In this document: positions 1 through 7,192 of the stretch, in pieces | Layout: each line of letters opens with the position of its first letter | Position numbering within the stretch: the first letter of the stretch is position 1 | NCBI GenBank assembly: GCA_947448975.1 | Contig: CANFPR010000021.1 | Coordinates: forward strand, 1 to 9,857 | DNA from: Micrococcales bacterium | GTDB taxonomy: Bacteria; Actinomycetota; Actinomycetes; Actinomycetales; Microbacteriaceae | Length of the DNA stretch: 9,857 bases | Direction of reading: 5' to 3' | Notes under the pieces: generated by a model | Database searches by the model: none | The model's input: the letters and a program-made list of their open reading frames with translations, nothing else | Told to the model about the DNA's origin: nothing | Translations under genes and position numbers: made by a program

Positions 1-444
1 ATGCCAGAGGCAGCCGGTGCACTAATTCTCGGATGCGACTCCCAGCTCGATCTCGATGGCGAATCTCTCGGCAAGCCTCACGAAGCCTCGGTGGCAATCG
101 ACCGTTGGAAGCGACTTCGCGGCAACAGCGGGGTTCTCTACTCGGGTCACTGGCTCATCGACAATCGAACTCCACAGGCAGGAGTGCTGCCACAAGCAAC
201 GGGCGCCGTTTCGGGCACCACGGTTCACTTCGCCGACATCAGCGATGCCGAGATCGAGGCTTACGTTGCCACCGGCGAGCCACTAAAAGTGGCAGGCGCT
301 TTCACCATCGACGGGCTCGGTGGCGCGTTTCTTACCAAAATCGAGGGTGACGCCCACACCGTGATTGGTATTTCGCTTTCGACGCTGAGAGAACTCACCA
401 TGGCGCTCGAAGTGGAATACACATCGCTCTGGAACCGCCAGTAA
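1..444 (+). CDS. maf: Maf-family nucleotide pyrophosphatase, C-terminal part (5' end outside window)
   Basis: Maf-family proteins are cytoplasmic nucleoside triphosphate pyrophosphatases that hydrolyse non-canonical or modified NTPs to NMP and pyrophosphate, acting as housecleaning enzymes. The visible 147 residues contain the conserved core stretch ILGCDSQLDLDGESLGKP, whose Asp lies in the family's (D/C)DS/T catalytic region followed by the GKP motif. They then show RWKRLRGNSGVLYSGHWLID, typical of actinobacterial Maf, and the C-terminal block TIDGLGGAFLTKIEGD followed by VIGISLSTLREL. The ATG at position 1 is probably an internal Met, because the N-terminal SASPRR-type substrate loop and roughly the first 70 residues expected for the family are missing. 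The stop TAA at 442-444 lies 12 bp before the carboxylase gene. A maf gene beside an acyl-CoA carboxylase alpha gene is a known actinobacterial arrangement. Confidence 0.9.
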   Translation: MPEAAGALILGCDSQLDLDGESLGKPHEASVAIDRWKRLRGNSGVLYSGHWLIDNRTPQAGVLPQATGAVSGTTVHFADISDAEIEAYVATGEPLKVAGAFTIDGLGGAFLTKIEGDAHTVIGISLSTLRELTMALEVEYTSLWNRQ

Positions 445-448
445 TCGC

Positions 449-456
449 TAGGCTAG
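449..456 (+). promoter_or_regulatory. Possible -10 element (TAGGCT) before the carboxylase gene
   Basis: TAGGCT at 449-454 fits the actinobacterial TAnnnT -10 pattern and lies just downstream of the maf stop. It is only 2 nt before the ATG at 457 but 8 nt before a second in-frame ATG at 463, so a transcript starting near 461-463 would be leaderless from the second Met. No convincing -35 hexamer is visible at 16-18 bp, and read-through from maf is equally possible. Confidence 0.4.
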
Positions 457-2238
457 ATGACTATGACTGCATCAAAAAAGATCACCAAGGTGCTCATCGC
501 CAACCGAGGCGAGATTGCCGTTCGTATTGCTCGAGCCGCACGCGATTCGGGCATCGCATCTGTGGCGGTATACGCCGACCAAGATCGCGACGCGATGCAC
601 GTCAAGCTAGCCGACGAGGCCTATGCGCTTCACGGCACCACCGGCCCTGAAACCTACCTCGTCATCGAGAAGATTCTCGGCGTTGCCAAGGCGTCGGGTG
701 CCGACGCAGTTCACCCTGGTTACGGCTTCTTGGCCGAAAATGCCGAGTTTGCCCGTGCGGTTATCGCCGCTGGTCTGATCTGGATCGGCCCTAGCCCAGA
801 GGCTATTGAGCGTCTTGGCGACAAGGTATCTGCCCGCCACGTTGCCGAAAAGGTTGGCGCTCCACTAGCTCCTGGAACCATCAATCCGGTTTCGGGTGGC
901 CAAGAGGTTCTCGACTTCGTCAAGATTCACGGCCTTCCGGTTGCTATCAAGGCAGCTTTCGGTGGCGGTGGCCGCGGAATCAAGGTGGCTTACAAGCAAG
1001 AAGAAGTTCAAGAACTATTCGAGTCGGCGACCCGCGAAGCAATCGCTGCTTTCGGCCGCGGAGAGTGCTTCGTTGAGAAGTACCTCGAGAAGCCACGCCA
1101 CGTAGAAACTCAATGTCTAGCCGACGCCTACGGAAACGTAGTGGTTGTTTCTACCCGCGACTGCTCGCTGCAGCGTCGCCACCAGAAGCTTGTCGAAGAA
1201 GCCCCGGCTCCTTTTCTCACTGAAGACCAGATCAAGCGTCTCTACGACTCATCGAAAGAAATTCTCAAAGAGGTTGGCTACCAGGGCGCCGGCACCTGCG
1301 AGTTCTTGGTTGCTCAAGACGGCACCATCTCATTCCTAGAGGTAAACACCCGACTTCAGGTTGAACACCCGGTTTCTGAAGAAGTAACCGGCATAGACCT
1401 AGTGCGTGAGCAGTTTCGTATTGCCGAAGGCGGCACCCTCGACTACGCCGACCCAGAGATTCGCGGTCACTCGTTTGAGTTTCGCATCAACGGCGAAGAC
1501 GCCGGCAGAAACTTTATGCCTGCTCCCGGTCCGGTCAAGGTTTTCAAGGCACCAAGCGGCCCCGGCGTGCGCGTCGACACCGGCGTTGAAAGTGGCGATG
1601 AGATTTCGGGTTCGTTCGACTCGATGGTTGCCAAGCTAATCGTTACCGGCGCAACCCGCGAACAGGCACTTGAGCGCAGTCGCCGAGCACTTGCCGAGAT
1701 GCAGGTTGAAGGCCTACCTACCGTTCTACCTTTCCACCGCAAGATTGTGAACGACCCAGCTTTCATCGGCGACCAAAAGACCGGCAAGTTCGGCATTTAC
1801 ACTCGCTGGATCGAAACCGAATGGAACAACGACATTCCGGCTTGGGGCGGCACCCACGACGAGGCCTCGGCGCCGGTTGAACGCACAAACGTTACGGTCG
1901 AAGTCGGCGGCAAGCGCATCGAAGTTTCGCTACCAGCTCGACTGGTTGGTTCTGGTTCGACCTCGGCCAAGGCAGCACCAAAGCGTCGTTCTAGCGGTGG
2001 AGTCGCCGGCGGTGGCAACACCGGTAGCGCACTCAAAGCACCGATGCAATCAACTGTGGTGAAGATCGCTGTTGAAGTTGGCCAGGATGTCGCCGAAGGC
2101 GAGCTCGTGGTGGTTCTCGAAGCCATGAAGATGGAACAACCGATGACCGCACACCGCGCCGGCAAAATCAAGTCGATCAGCGCATCGGTTGGCGAAACCG
2201 TTCCGGCCGGCACGGTGCTTCTAGAATTCGAAGACTAG
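457..2238 (+). CDS. accA3: Acetyl-/propionyl-CoA carboxylase alpha subunit (biotin carboxylase + biotin carboxyl carrier)
   Basis: This subunit carboxylates its own biotin with ATP and bicarbonate, and the carboxyl group is then passed to acetyl- or propionyl-CoA by a separate carboxyltransferase beta subunit to make malonyl- or methylmalonyl-CoA. The 593-residue protein shows the biotin carboxylase N-terminal domain ([19 protein letters not shown] near 11-29, [10 protein letters not shown] 86-95). The ATP-grasp domain follows with its glycine-rich loop GGGGRGIK (169-176), [17 protein letters not shown] (234-250) and [14 protein letters not shown] (295-308). After the biotin carboxylase C-terminal domain comes an Ala/Gly/Ser/Lys-rich linker near 500-530, then a biotinyl domain with EAMKMEQP, where Lys558 (codon 2128-2130) is the expected biotinylation site. 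The fused layout is typical of actinobacterial AccA3/BccA proteins. No beta or epsilon subunit gene is in the window; upstream of maf is the likely place. ATG 463, six bases downstream, is an alternative start giving 591 residues. Confidence 0.96.
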   Translation: MTMTASKKITKVLIANRGEIAVRIARAARDSGIASVAVYADQDRDAMHVKLADEAYALHGTTGPETYLVIEKILGVAKASGADAVHPGYGFLAENAEFARAVIAAGLIWIGPSPEAIERLGDKVSARHVAEKVGAPLAPGTINPVSGGQEVLDFVKIHGLPVAIKAAFGGGGRGIKVAYKQEEVQELFESATREAIAAFGRGECFVEKYLEKPRHVETQCLADAYGNVVVVSTRDCSLQRRHQKLVEEAPAPFLTEDQIKRLYDSSKEILKEVGYQGAGTCEFLVAQDGTISFLEVNTRLQVEHPVSEEVTGIDLVREQFRIAEGGTLDYADPEIRGHSFEFRINGEDAGRNFMPAPGPVKVFKAPSGPGVRVDTGVESGDEISGSFDSMVAKLIVTGATREQALERSRRALAEMQVEGLPTVLPFHRKIVNDPAFIGDQKTGKFGIYTRWIETEWNNDIPAWGGTHDEASAPVERTNVTVEVGGKRIEVSLPARLVGSGSTSAKAAPKRRSSGGVAGGGNTGSALKAPMQSTVVKIAVEVGQDVAEGELVVVLEAMKMEQPMTAHRAGKIKSISASVGETVPAGTVLLEFED

Positions 2239-2252
2239 TCGGCAAAACGCTC

Positions 2253-2287
2253 TTTAGCCTGCCTCGAGTTAGCAGTAGGTTAGAGCC
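2253..2287 (+). promoter_or_regulatory. Promoter-like sequence giving a possibly leaderless SPFH mRNA
   Basis: The 49-bp gap between the carboxylase stop and the SPFH gene carries TAGGTT at 2276-2281, a TAnnnT -10 element that ends 6 nt before the ATG at 2288. A start site 6-7 nt downstream would fall on the start codon itself. A weak -35-like TTTAGC sits at 2253-2258 with a 17-bp spacer (three of six matches to TTGACA). No Shine-Dalgarno sequence is seen before the ATG. No terminator hairpin is visible in the gap. Confidence 0.55.
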
Positions 2288-3256
2288 ATGACTACTCTCG
2301 ATTCAATCGTCAATCTCGTTGGCTACGCCTTTCTCGCCATTGTTTTGCTGGCGCTCCTGTTCTCATCTTTCAAGGTGGTAAACCAAGCCACCGTGGCCGT
2401 AGTCACACTGTTCGGCAAGTACCGCCGAGTGCTTCGCCCGGGCCTAAACGTGCTTATCCCGTTCTTCGAGCGCATCAACCGCATCGTTCCAATTCAGAAC
2501 CGCACCAAGCAGTTGCAGTTCAAGACCATCACCAGCGACCAGGCCGTGGTCTACTTCACCGCAACCGTGATCTTCACCGTTAGCGACCACGAACCAGAAA
2601 CCGTAAAGACCGTAGCGTTCAAGTTCATCGACGAGAAGTCTTTCGACATCGCCCTGCTCAGCGCGGTTGAGGCATCGGTGCGTGAATTTGTTGCAACCCG
2701 CAAGCAGTCGGAGGTGCTCGGTCTTCGCGGTGAAATCGTCAACCACGCCAAATCGACTCTCGACGAGCAGCTCTCCGGCTGGGGTTACACCGTTATCGAC
2801 CTACAGATCACCGAGCTAGCGTTCGACAAAGAGGTTACCGACTCGATGGCTCGAATCGTGGCCGCCACCAACCAGAAGATTGCCGCCGAAGCCGAAGGTC
2901 AGGCTCTGCTAATCACCCGCACCAAGGCCGCCGAAGCCGAAGGTGCTGCCATTCGCATCTCGGCCGAAAACGAAGCAACCGCGGCTCGCCTGCGCGGTGA
3001 AGGTTTGGCAATGTTCCGTAAGGCCCTAGCCGAGGGTTTTGGTGAGTCAGCCGAACTGCTCGAAAAGCACGGGCTAGACCCGGCACTTCTGGCGTTCTCG
3101 ATGTGGACCGAGACCATTCGCGATGCCGCTCGCGAAGGTGCCGGCAACACGATCTTTATCGATGGCAACATTCAAACCGGCGACGACGCAATGCGCCGCC
3201 TGCAGGCCATGACGGTAACCGAGAAGGCAAAATCGGCTCGCAAGCCAAAGGCCTAA
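2288..3256 (+). CDS. SPFH/band-7 (stomatin/HIR-like) membrane-anchored protein
   Basis: SPFH proteins oligomerise on the cytoplasmic face of the membrane as scaffolds for membrane microdomains and sometimes control membrane proteases. The substrate here is not known. The 322-residue product has one hydrophobic segment at about residues 7-29 (VNLVGYAFLAIVLLALLFSSF), with no signal peptidase site seen. The SPFH domain covers about 28-190, with VTLFGKYRRVLRPGLNVLIPF and the ELAFDKEVTDSM stretch at its end. An Ala/Glu-rich predicted coiled coil follows at about 190-245, containing two AAEAEG units, and the C-terminus is basic. The coiled coil plus the region ARLRGEGLAMFRKAL to SMWTETIRD resembles stomatin/HIR-type proteins more than HflK/HflC. 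No NfeD-type partner gene is adjacent. The gene appears to be a single-gene transcript, and its TAA overlaps the stop of the converging lpdA-like gene. Confidence 0.88.
   Translation: MTTLDSIVNLVGYAFLAIVLLALLFSSFKVVNQATVAVVTLFGKYRRVLRPGLNVLIPFFERINRIVPIQNRTKQLQFKTITSDQAVVYFTATVIFTVSDHEPETVKTVAFKFIDEKSFDIALLSAVEASVREFVATRKQSEVLGLRGEIVNHAKSTLDEQLSGWGYTVIDLQITELAFDKEVTDSMARIVAATNQKIAAEAEGQALLITRTKAAEAEGAAIRISAENEATAARLRGEGLAMFRKALAEGFGESAELLEKHGLDPALLAFSMWTETIRDAAREGAGNTIFIDGNIQTGDDAMRRLQAMTVTEKAKSARKPKA
2882..2944 (+). repeat. Two exact 18-bp direct repeats inside the SPFH coiled coil
   Basis: The 18-mer gccgccgaagccgaaggt occurs at 2882-2899 and again at 2927-2944, exactly 45 bp (15 codons) apart and in the same frame. 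It encodes AAEAEG at residues 199-204 and 214-219. This looks like an internal protein repeat of the coiled coil, not a mobile or regulatory element. Confidence 0.8.
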
Positions 3257-4665
3257 ACGTTCGGAATGTGCAGCGCTCTAGCGGCTTCGGTAATCGATCC
3301 GCTTAGCGACGGGTAAACCGCGAAGGTTTTGGCAACCTCGTCTACGGTGAGTCGATTTTCGACGGCGATCGCGATTGGGTAAATCAACTCCGACGCCTTC
3401 GGTCCAACCACCACACCACCGATGACGGTGCCGCCGGTAGAGGCAAACAGCTTGATGAAGCCGTCTTCGATTCCCGAGATTTTTGCACGAGGATTCACCT
3501 CGAGCATGATCTTGTGAATGGATCCGTTGACCAATCCCTCTTCGATGGCCGACTGCTGCCAACCAACCGAAGCGATCTCTGGCTGAGTAAACACGTTGGC
3601 TGCCACGTTGCGCAGCTGAGTAGGTGCGGCAACATCGCCGAGGGTGTGAAACACAGCCGTGCGGCCCTGCATGGCGCTAACCGAAGCGAGCGGCAAGAAG
3701 TCGGTGCAGTCACCGACCGCGTAGACGTTGGCGCGCGATGTTCGAGCAACCTTGTTGACCTTGATGTGTCCAGAATCGGTAAGTTCTACGCCAGCCTCAA
3801 CCAGCGCCAAACCTTCGGTGTTCGGAATCGCACCAACAGCAATCAGAGCGTGTGAACCGGTGATGGTCGTGCCATCCCCAAGAGTTACTTCAACGCCAGT
3901 GCCGGTGTTAACCACCGATTCAGCGCGTGACTTGTTGAGCACCTGCATGCCCTGGCGTCTAAATACGCGCTCGATGAGGGCAGCGGCATCCTTGTCTTCG
4001 CTCGGAAGCACGGTGTCGCGGCTCGAAATTAGGGTGACCTGCGACCCCAAGCCGGCGAAAGCCGAAGCGAACTCGGCACCGGTTACACCCGAACCGACGA
4101 CAATCATGTGCTCTGGAACTTCGGTGAGGCTGTAGAGGTCGAGCCAGGTGAGAATGCGTTCGCCGTCTGGCTTGGCGGTTGGTAGCGTTCGCGGGTGCGC
4201 ACCTACGGCCACAATGATGGTCTTGGCTTCGATGCGTTCTTCTTTGCCGTTCTGGTGGGTTGCAATCACGTGGTGGTTACCGTCGAGGCGGCCACTGCCG
4301 TGAATGAACTGCACGCCCTGGCTGGTGAGCTCGGCTTGCATATCGGCTGACTGTTCGCGGGCGATGGCTAGCAGGCGTTCGTTGATCGCGCCGAGATCGA
4401 TGTCAACCTCTGGGTGCACCGACTTGCCTTCTGATTTGAACCGGATGCCTAGTTCGGCGGCGTGACGCACCGCGTTGGCTGCTTCGGCGGTGGCAATCAG
4501 ACCCTTCGACGGAACAACATCGGTGAGCACGGCGCTACCGCCAACTCCGTTGCGTTCGATGAGGGTAACTTGAGCACCCAGCTGCACTCCGGCCAAAGCC
4601 GCTTCGTATCCGCCGGGGCCGCCACCGATAATCACGATGTGATGTTTTTTGTTCTTGTCGCTCAC
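3253..4665 (-). CDS. lpdA: LpdA-like NAD(P)H:quinone dehydrogenase (flavoprotein disulfide reductase family without redox cysteines)
   Basis: This is a two-dinucleotide-binding FAD flavoprotein of 470 residues. It has FAD motif GGGPGGYEA (14-22), NAD(P)-binding GSGVTGAEF (191-199), the second FAD motif NVYAVGDCTDFLPLASV (313-329) and the dimerisation domain ending YPSLSGSITEAAR (451-463). It strongly resembles mycobacterial LpdA (Rv3303c), known as a quinone reductase and not a true lipoamide dehydrogenase. The CxxxxC active-site block of lipoamide dehydrogenases is replaced by GGSAVLTDVVPSK (42-54), with Ala45 and Val50 at the cysteine positions. The C-terminal His-Glu dyad is replaced by Tyr451 and Gly456. 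The only cysteine in the protein is Cys320. A dithiol lipoamide cycle is therefore unlikely, and electron transfer from NAD(P)H to quinones is the likely role. The start is GTG at 4665-4663 with no spaced ribosome site. The TAG shares four bases with the SPFH stop. Confidence 0.9.
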   Translation of the reverse strand: MSDKNKKHHIVIIGGGPGGYEAALAGVQLGAQVTLIERNGVGGSAVLTDVVPSKGLIATAEAANAVRHAAELGIRFKSEGKSVHPEVDIDLGAINERLLAIAREQSADMQAELTSQGVQFIHGSGRLDGNHHVIATHQNGKEERIEAKTIIVAVGAHPRTLPTAKPDGERILTWLDLYSLTEVPEHMIVVGSGVTGAEFASAFAGLGSQVTLISSRDTVLPSEDKDAAALIERVFRRQGMQVLNKSRAESVVNTGTGVEVTLGDGTTITGSHALIAVGAIPNTEGLALVEAGVELTDSGHIKVNKVARTSRANVYAVGDCTDFLPLASVSAMQGRTAVFHTLGDVAAPTQLRNVAANVFTQPEIASVGWQQSAIEEGLVNGSIHKIMLEVNPRAKISGIEDGFIKLFASTGGTVIGGVVVGPKASELIYPIAIAVENRLTVDEVAKTFAVYPSLSGSITEAARALHIPNV

Positions 4666-4727
4666 CCCTCTATTCTTGCCGTTTGTCGTAGCGATTTCTC
4701 AAACAGCACGGGAATAGACTGAAAAAC
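4666..4727. promoter_or_regulatory. Divergent promoter region between lpdA and punA
   Basis: These 62 bp separate the two diverging genes and seem to hold both promoters. For punA (plus strand) TAGACT at 4715-4720 lies 7 nt before ATG 4728, with no clear -35. For lpdA (minus strand) AAGAAT at 4677-4672 lies 6 nt before GTG 4665, and TTGAGA at 4702-4697 is a good -35 match, though the spacer is 19 bp. The expected -35 positions of the two promoters abut near 4692-4702, so the promoters could interfere with or be co-regulated with each other. There is no room for a riboswitch. No clear operator palindrome was recognised. Confidence 0.5.
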
Positions 4728-5546
4728 ATGAACCCTCTGGATGATCTGAACAACAACCCCTTCGACGTGGCAGCTCTTGCGGCCAAAGCGATCGCCGAAA
4801 AGACCGGCGTGGCAAAGCACGACATCGCTTTGACCTTGGGTTCGGGCTGGTCGAAGGCTGCCGACCTCATCGGTGAAACCATCGCCACCCTCGATGCATC
4901 CGAGATTCCGGGTTTTGCCAAGTCAGCGGTTGAGGGCCACGTTTCAACCATTCGCTCAATCGCCCTTCCGAGCGGCAAGCACGCCTTGGTGCTAGGTGCT
5001 CGAACCCACCTTTACGAAGGCCACGGCGTTCGCCGCGTGGTTCACGGTGTTCGCACCGCTGCTGCGGCCGGCGCATCGACGATGATTCTTACCAACGGTG
5101 CCGGCGGCATTAAGTCGCACTGGTCTAACGGCATTCCGGTGCTGCTAACCGACCACATCAACCTCACCGCAACCAGCCCGCTCGAAGGCGCTAAGTTTGT
5201 CGACCTCACCGATCTCTACTCGCCGCGACTGCGCGAATTGGCCAAGAGCGTGAAGCCCGACCTCGAAGAGGGAATCTACGCTCAGTTTCGTGGCCCGCAC
5301 TACGAAACTCCTGCCGAGGTTCAGATGGTCAAGGCCATCGGCGGTCACCTCGTTGGCATGTCTACCGGGCTCGAAGCCATTGCCGCTCGCGAGGCTGGCA
5401 TGGAGATTCTGGGCCTTTCGCTAATGACCAACCTGGCAGCGGGCATCCAAGACCACCCGCTTAGCCACGAAGAAGTTTTGGCTGCTGGCAAGGCAGCCGA
5501 GCCGGTAATCAGCGCTCTACTAGCCGAGATTGTGGCAAAGATCTAA
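4728..5546 (+). CDS. punA: Purine nucleoside phosphorylase (trimeric, PunA type)
   Basis: The enzyme cleaves purine (deoxy)ribonucleosides such as inosine and guanosine with phosphate to a free base and (deoxy)ribose-1-phosphate in the cytoplasm. The 272-residue product fits the low-molecular-mass trimeric class. It has phosphate-binding LGSGW (37-41), GARTHLYEGHG (90-100), LTNGAGG (121-127), GPHYETPAE (189-197), GMSTGLEA (210-217, with the base-contacting Glu216) and SLMTNLAAG (231-239, with Asn235). The closest remembered relatives are actinobacterial PunA proteins, including the ending LSHEEVLAAG. ATG 4728 is 7 nt after a -10-like TAGACT with no Shine-Dalgarno sequence, suggesting a leaderless start. 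The stop lies 3 bp before the mutase gene, so the two are almost certainly one transcript. Confidence 0.95.
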   Translation: MNPLDDLNNNPFDVAALAAKAIAEKTGVAKHDIALTLGSGWSKAADLIGETIATLDASEIPGFAKSAVEGHVSTIRSIALPSGKHALVLGARTHLYEGHGVRRVVHGVRTAAAAGASTMILTNGAGGIKSHWSNGIPVLLTDHINLTATSPLEGAKFVDLTDLYSPRLRELAKSVKPDLEEGIYAQFRGPHYETPAEVQMVKAIGGHLVGMSTGLEAIAAREAGMEILGLSLMTNLAAGIQDHPLSHEEVLAAGKAAEPVISALLAEIVAKI

Positions 5547-5549
5547 ACC

Positions 5550-7184
5550 ATGCCGCTCGCAGACCTGCTGCTTCAAGCCGAGGCTTGGCTGGCCCAAGAC
5601 CCCGACGTCAAAACACGCGAAGAGCTTTCCGACATCATTGACGCGCTAGACCTAGCCGCGCTGCAATCTCGTTTCGGCAGCCGACTCACATTTGGCACCG
5701 CTGGTTTGCGTGGCGAGCTTGGCGCTGGCCCAAATCGTATGAACCGCGTACTCGTGGGGCAGGCAGCTCTGGGGCTGGCCCGTTACTTGCTCGCCAACGC
5801 CGCCGAAAGCGAAGTACCGAGCGTGGTGATTGGCTTCGACGGTCGCGTTAACAGCAACGTTTTTGCGCGCGACAGCGCCGAGATTATGGCGGGTGCCGGC
5901 GTTCGCGTTTTGCTCTCGGATGTCATGTGCCCAACGCCGCTCGTCGCGTTTGCAGTGAAGCACCTCAACCTCTCGGCTGGAGTAATGGTGACCGCGTCGC
6001 ACAACCCTAAGGGCGACAACGGCTACAAGGTTTATCTCGGTGGCAACAATGGAGGCGGGCAAATCATCTCGCCAACCGATTCGCAAATCGCCGAGCAGAT
6101 CGACGAGGTCGCCGCAACCATCGGTTTCAAGCAGATGAAAAAGTCGCAAAATGTTCAGGTTCTCGGTCGCTCGATTCGCGAGGCCTACCGAGAGCAAACC
6201 CTAAAGTTGGTTGAGCCTACAGCCGGCGACCTGAAGATTGTTTACACGGCGATGCACGGCGTTGGTTGGGCAACCGTTGCACCGCTGTTTGAGGCCGCTG
6301 GGCTGCCTAAACCTCTGGTGGTTGAGAAGCAGATCGAGCCAGACGGCACATTTCCGACCGTTGACTTTCCGAACCCCGAAGAGCCCGGGGCTCTTGACCT
6401 CGCCTTTGAACTCGCCGCAAACGAGCAAGCCGATTTGGTGTTGGCAAACGACCCCGATGCCGATCGTCTGGCCGTCGGAATTCCGACGCCGAATGGCTAC
6501 TCGCGGCTAACCGGCGATCAACTTGGAATGGTGCTTGCCCACTGGGCGGCCACGAGGGCCAAGGCTCAGGGCTTGCGTGGCAACCTCGCTTGCTCAATCG
6601 TTTCTAGCTCTTCTCTTGCCGAAGTGGCGCGCGTAAACGGGCTCGGATTCGTTGAAACTCTCACCGGCTTCAAGTGGATTACCAAGGTGCCAAACCTCAT
6701 CTTTGGTTTCGAAGAGGCTCTCGGTTACAGCGTTGACCCGGCACACACTCCCGACAAAGACGGCATCTCGGCTGCCCTCGTGGTTGCCAGCATTGCTAGC
6801 GAATTGGCCAAGGCTGGCAAGACGCTTCACCAGCACATCGGCGAACTCGCTGAGATTTACGGACACTTTGCTACGGGGCAAATCTCGATTCGCGTAACCG
6901 ACCTTTCGATCATCGGTGAAACCATGCAGCGTTTGCGCAGTCAACCGCCTGCTCAGATTGCTGGTGTCGACGCGAAACTCACCGACCTAGCGTTGGGTTC
7001 TGAGTTATTGCCGCCAACCGATGGGCTGCGTTTCGACCTGGCCGACGGCCGCAGAGTGATTGTGCGCCCGAGCGGCACCGAGCCAAAGTTGAAGTGCTAC
7101 CTTCAGGCAAAAGACATTAGTGATGAGCGCGCAAACCAGGCACTAAAGCAATTGGATGCCGCCATGCGGGAGCTGTTGAAGTAA
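5550..7184 (+). CDS. pmmB: PGM2-like phosphosugar mutase, probably phosphopentomutase acting on pentose-1-phosphate
   Basis: This 544-residue alpha-D-phosphohexomutase superfamily enzyme would move phosphate between C1 and C5/C6 of a sugar. The four domain landmarks are in order: GTAGLRGELGAGPNRMN (49-65), the phosphoserine loop TASHNP (148-153, Ser150), the metal loop NDPDADR (300-306), the sugar-recognition loop GFEEALGY (386-393) and the phosphate-binding RPSGTEPK (506-513). The loop GFEEALGY and the following DKDGISAAL match the PGM2/phosphopentomutase branch better than the classic ManB branch, whose loop is usually GE(E/M)SGH. It begins 3 bp after punA, which makes ribose-1-phosphate, so a phosphopentomutase role is the best inference. 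Similar genes are often annotated as phosphomannomutase (pmmB in mycobacteria), and glucose-1,6-bisphosphate synthase-like activity cannot be excluded. No clear Shine-Dalgarno sequence precedes ATG 5550, so translation is probably coupled to punA. Confidence 0.92.
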   Translation: MPLADLLLQAEAWLAQDPDVKTREELSDIIDALDLAALQSRFGSRLTFGTAGLRGELGAGPNRMNRVLVGQAALGLARYLLANAAESEVPSVVIGFDGRVNSNVFARDSAEIMAGAGVRVLLSDVMCPTPLVAFAVKHLNLSAGVMVTASHNPKGDNGYKVYLGGNNGGGQIISPTDSQIAEQIDEVAATIGFKQMKKSQNVQVLGRSIREAYREQTLKLVEPTAGDLKIVYTAMHGVGWATVAPLFEAAGLPKPLVVEKQIEPDGTFPTVDFPNPEEPGALDLAFELAANEQADLVLANDPDADRLAVGIPTPNGYSRLTGDQLGMVLAHWAATRAKAQGLRGNLACSIVSSSSLAEVARVNGLGFVETLTGFKWITKVPNLIFGFEEALGYSVDPAHTPDKDGISAALVVASIASELAKAGKTLHQHIGELAEIYGHFATGQISIRVTDLSIIGETMQRLRSQPPAQIAGVDAKLTDLALGSELLPPTDGLRFDLADGRRVIVRPSGTEPKLKCYLQAKDISDERANQALKQLDAAMRELLK

Positions 7185-7192
7185 GGCGTTAC

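Noticed and set aside
1467..2213. Two long minus-strand open frames (1467-1796 and 1797-2213) opposite the carboxylase gene
   Set aside because: They lie entirely antisense to a well-matched protein. Their translations are Ser/Thr/Pro/Arg-rich without recognisable domains, as expected from the opposite strand of moderately GC-rich coding DNA.
2239..2287. Terminator or palindromic operator around gactagtc after the carboxylase stop
   Set aside because: The palindrome is 8 bp and overlaps the stop codon. There is no stable stem with a T-run, and such short palindromes are expected by chance.
4666..4727. Purine riboswitch before punA
   Set aside because: The -10-like element lies 7 nt from the start codon, leaving no leader long enough for an aptamer, and no purine-riboswitch loop sequences were seen.
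5652..6197. 181-codon minus-strand open frame opposite the mutase gene
   Set aside because: It is a shadow of the conserved mutase, including the TASHNP region, and has no family motif or plausible start context.
7181..7192. Possible terminator hairpin gtaa-ggcg-ttac between the converging genes
   Set aside because: The stem is only 4 bp with two A-T rich ends and no U-tract follows on either strand.
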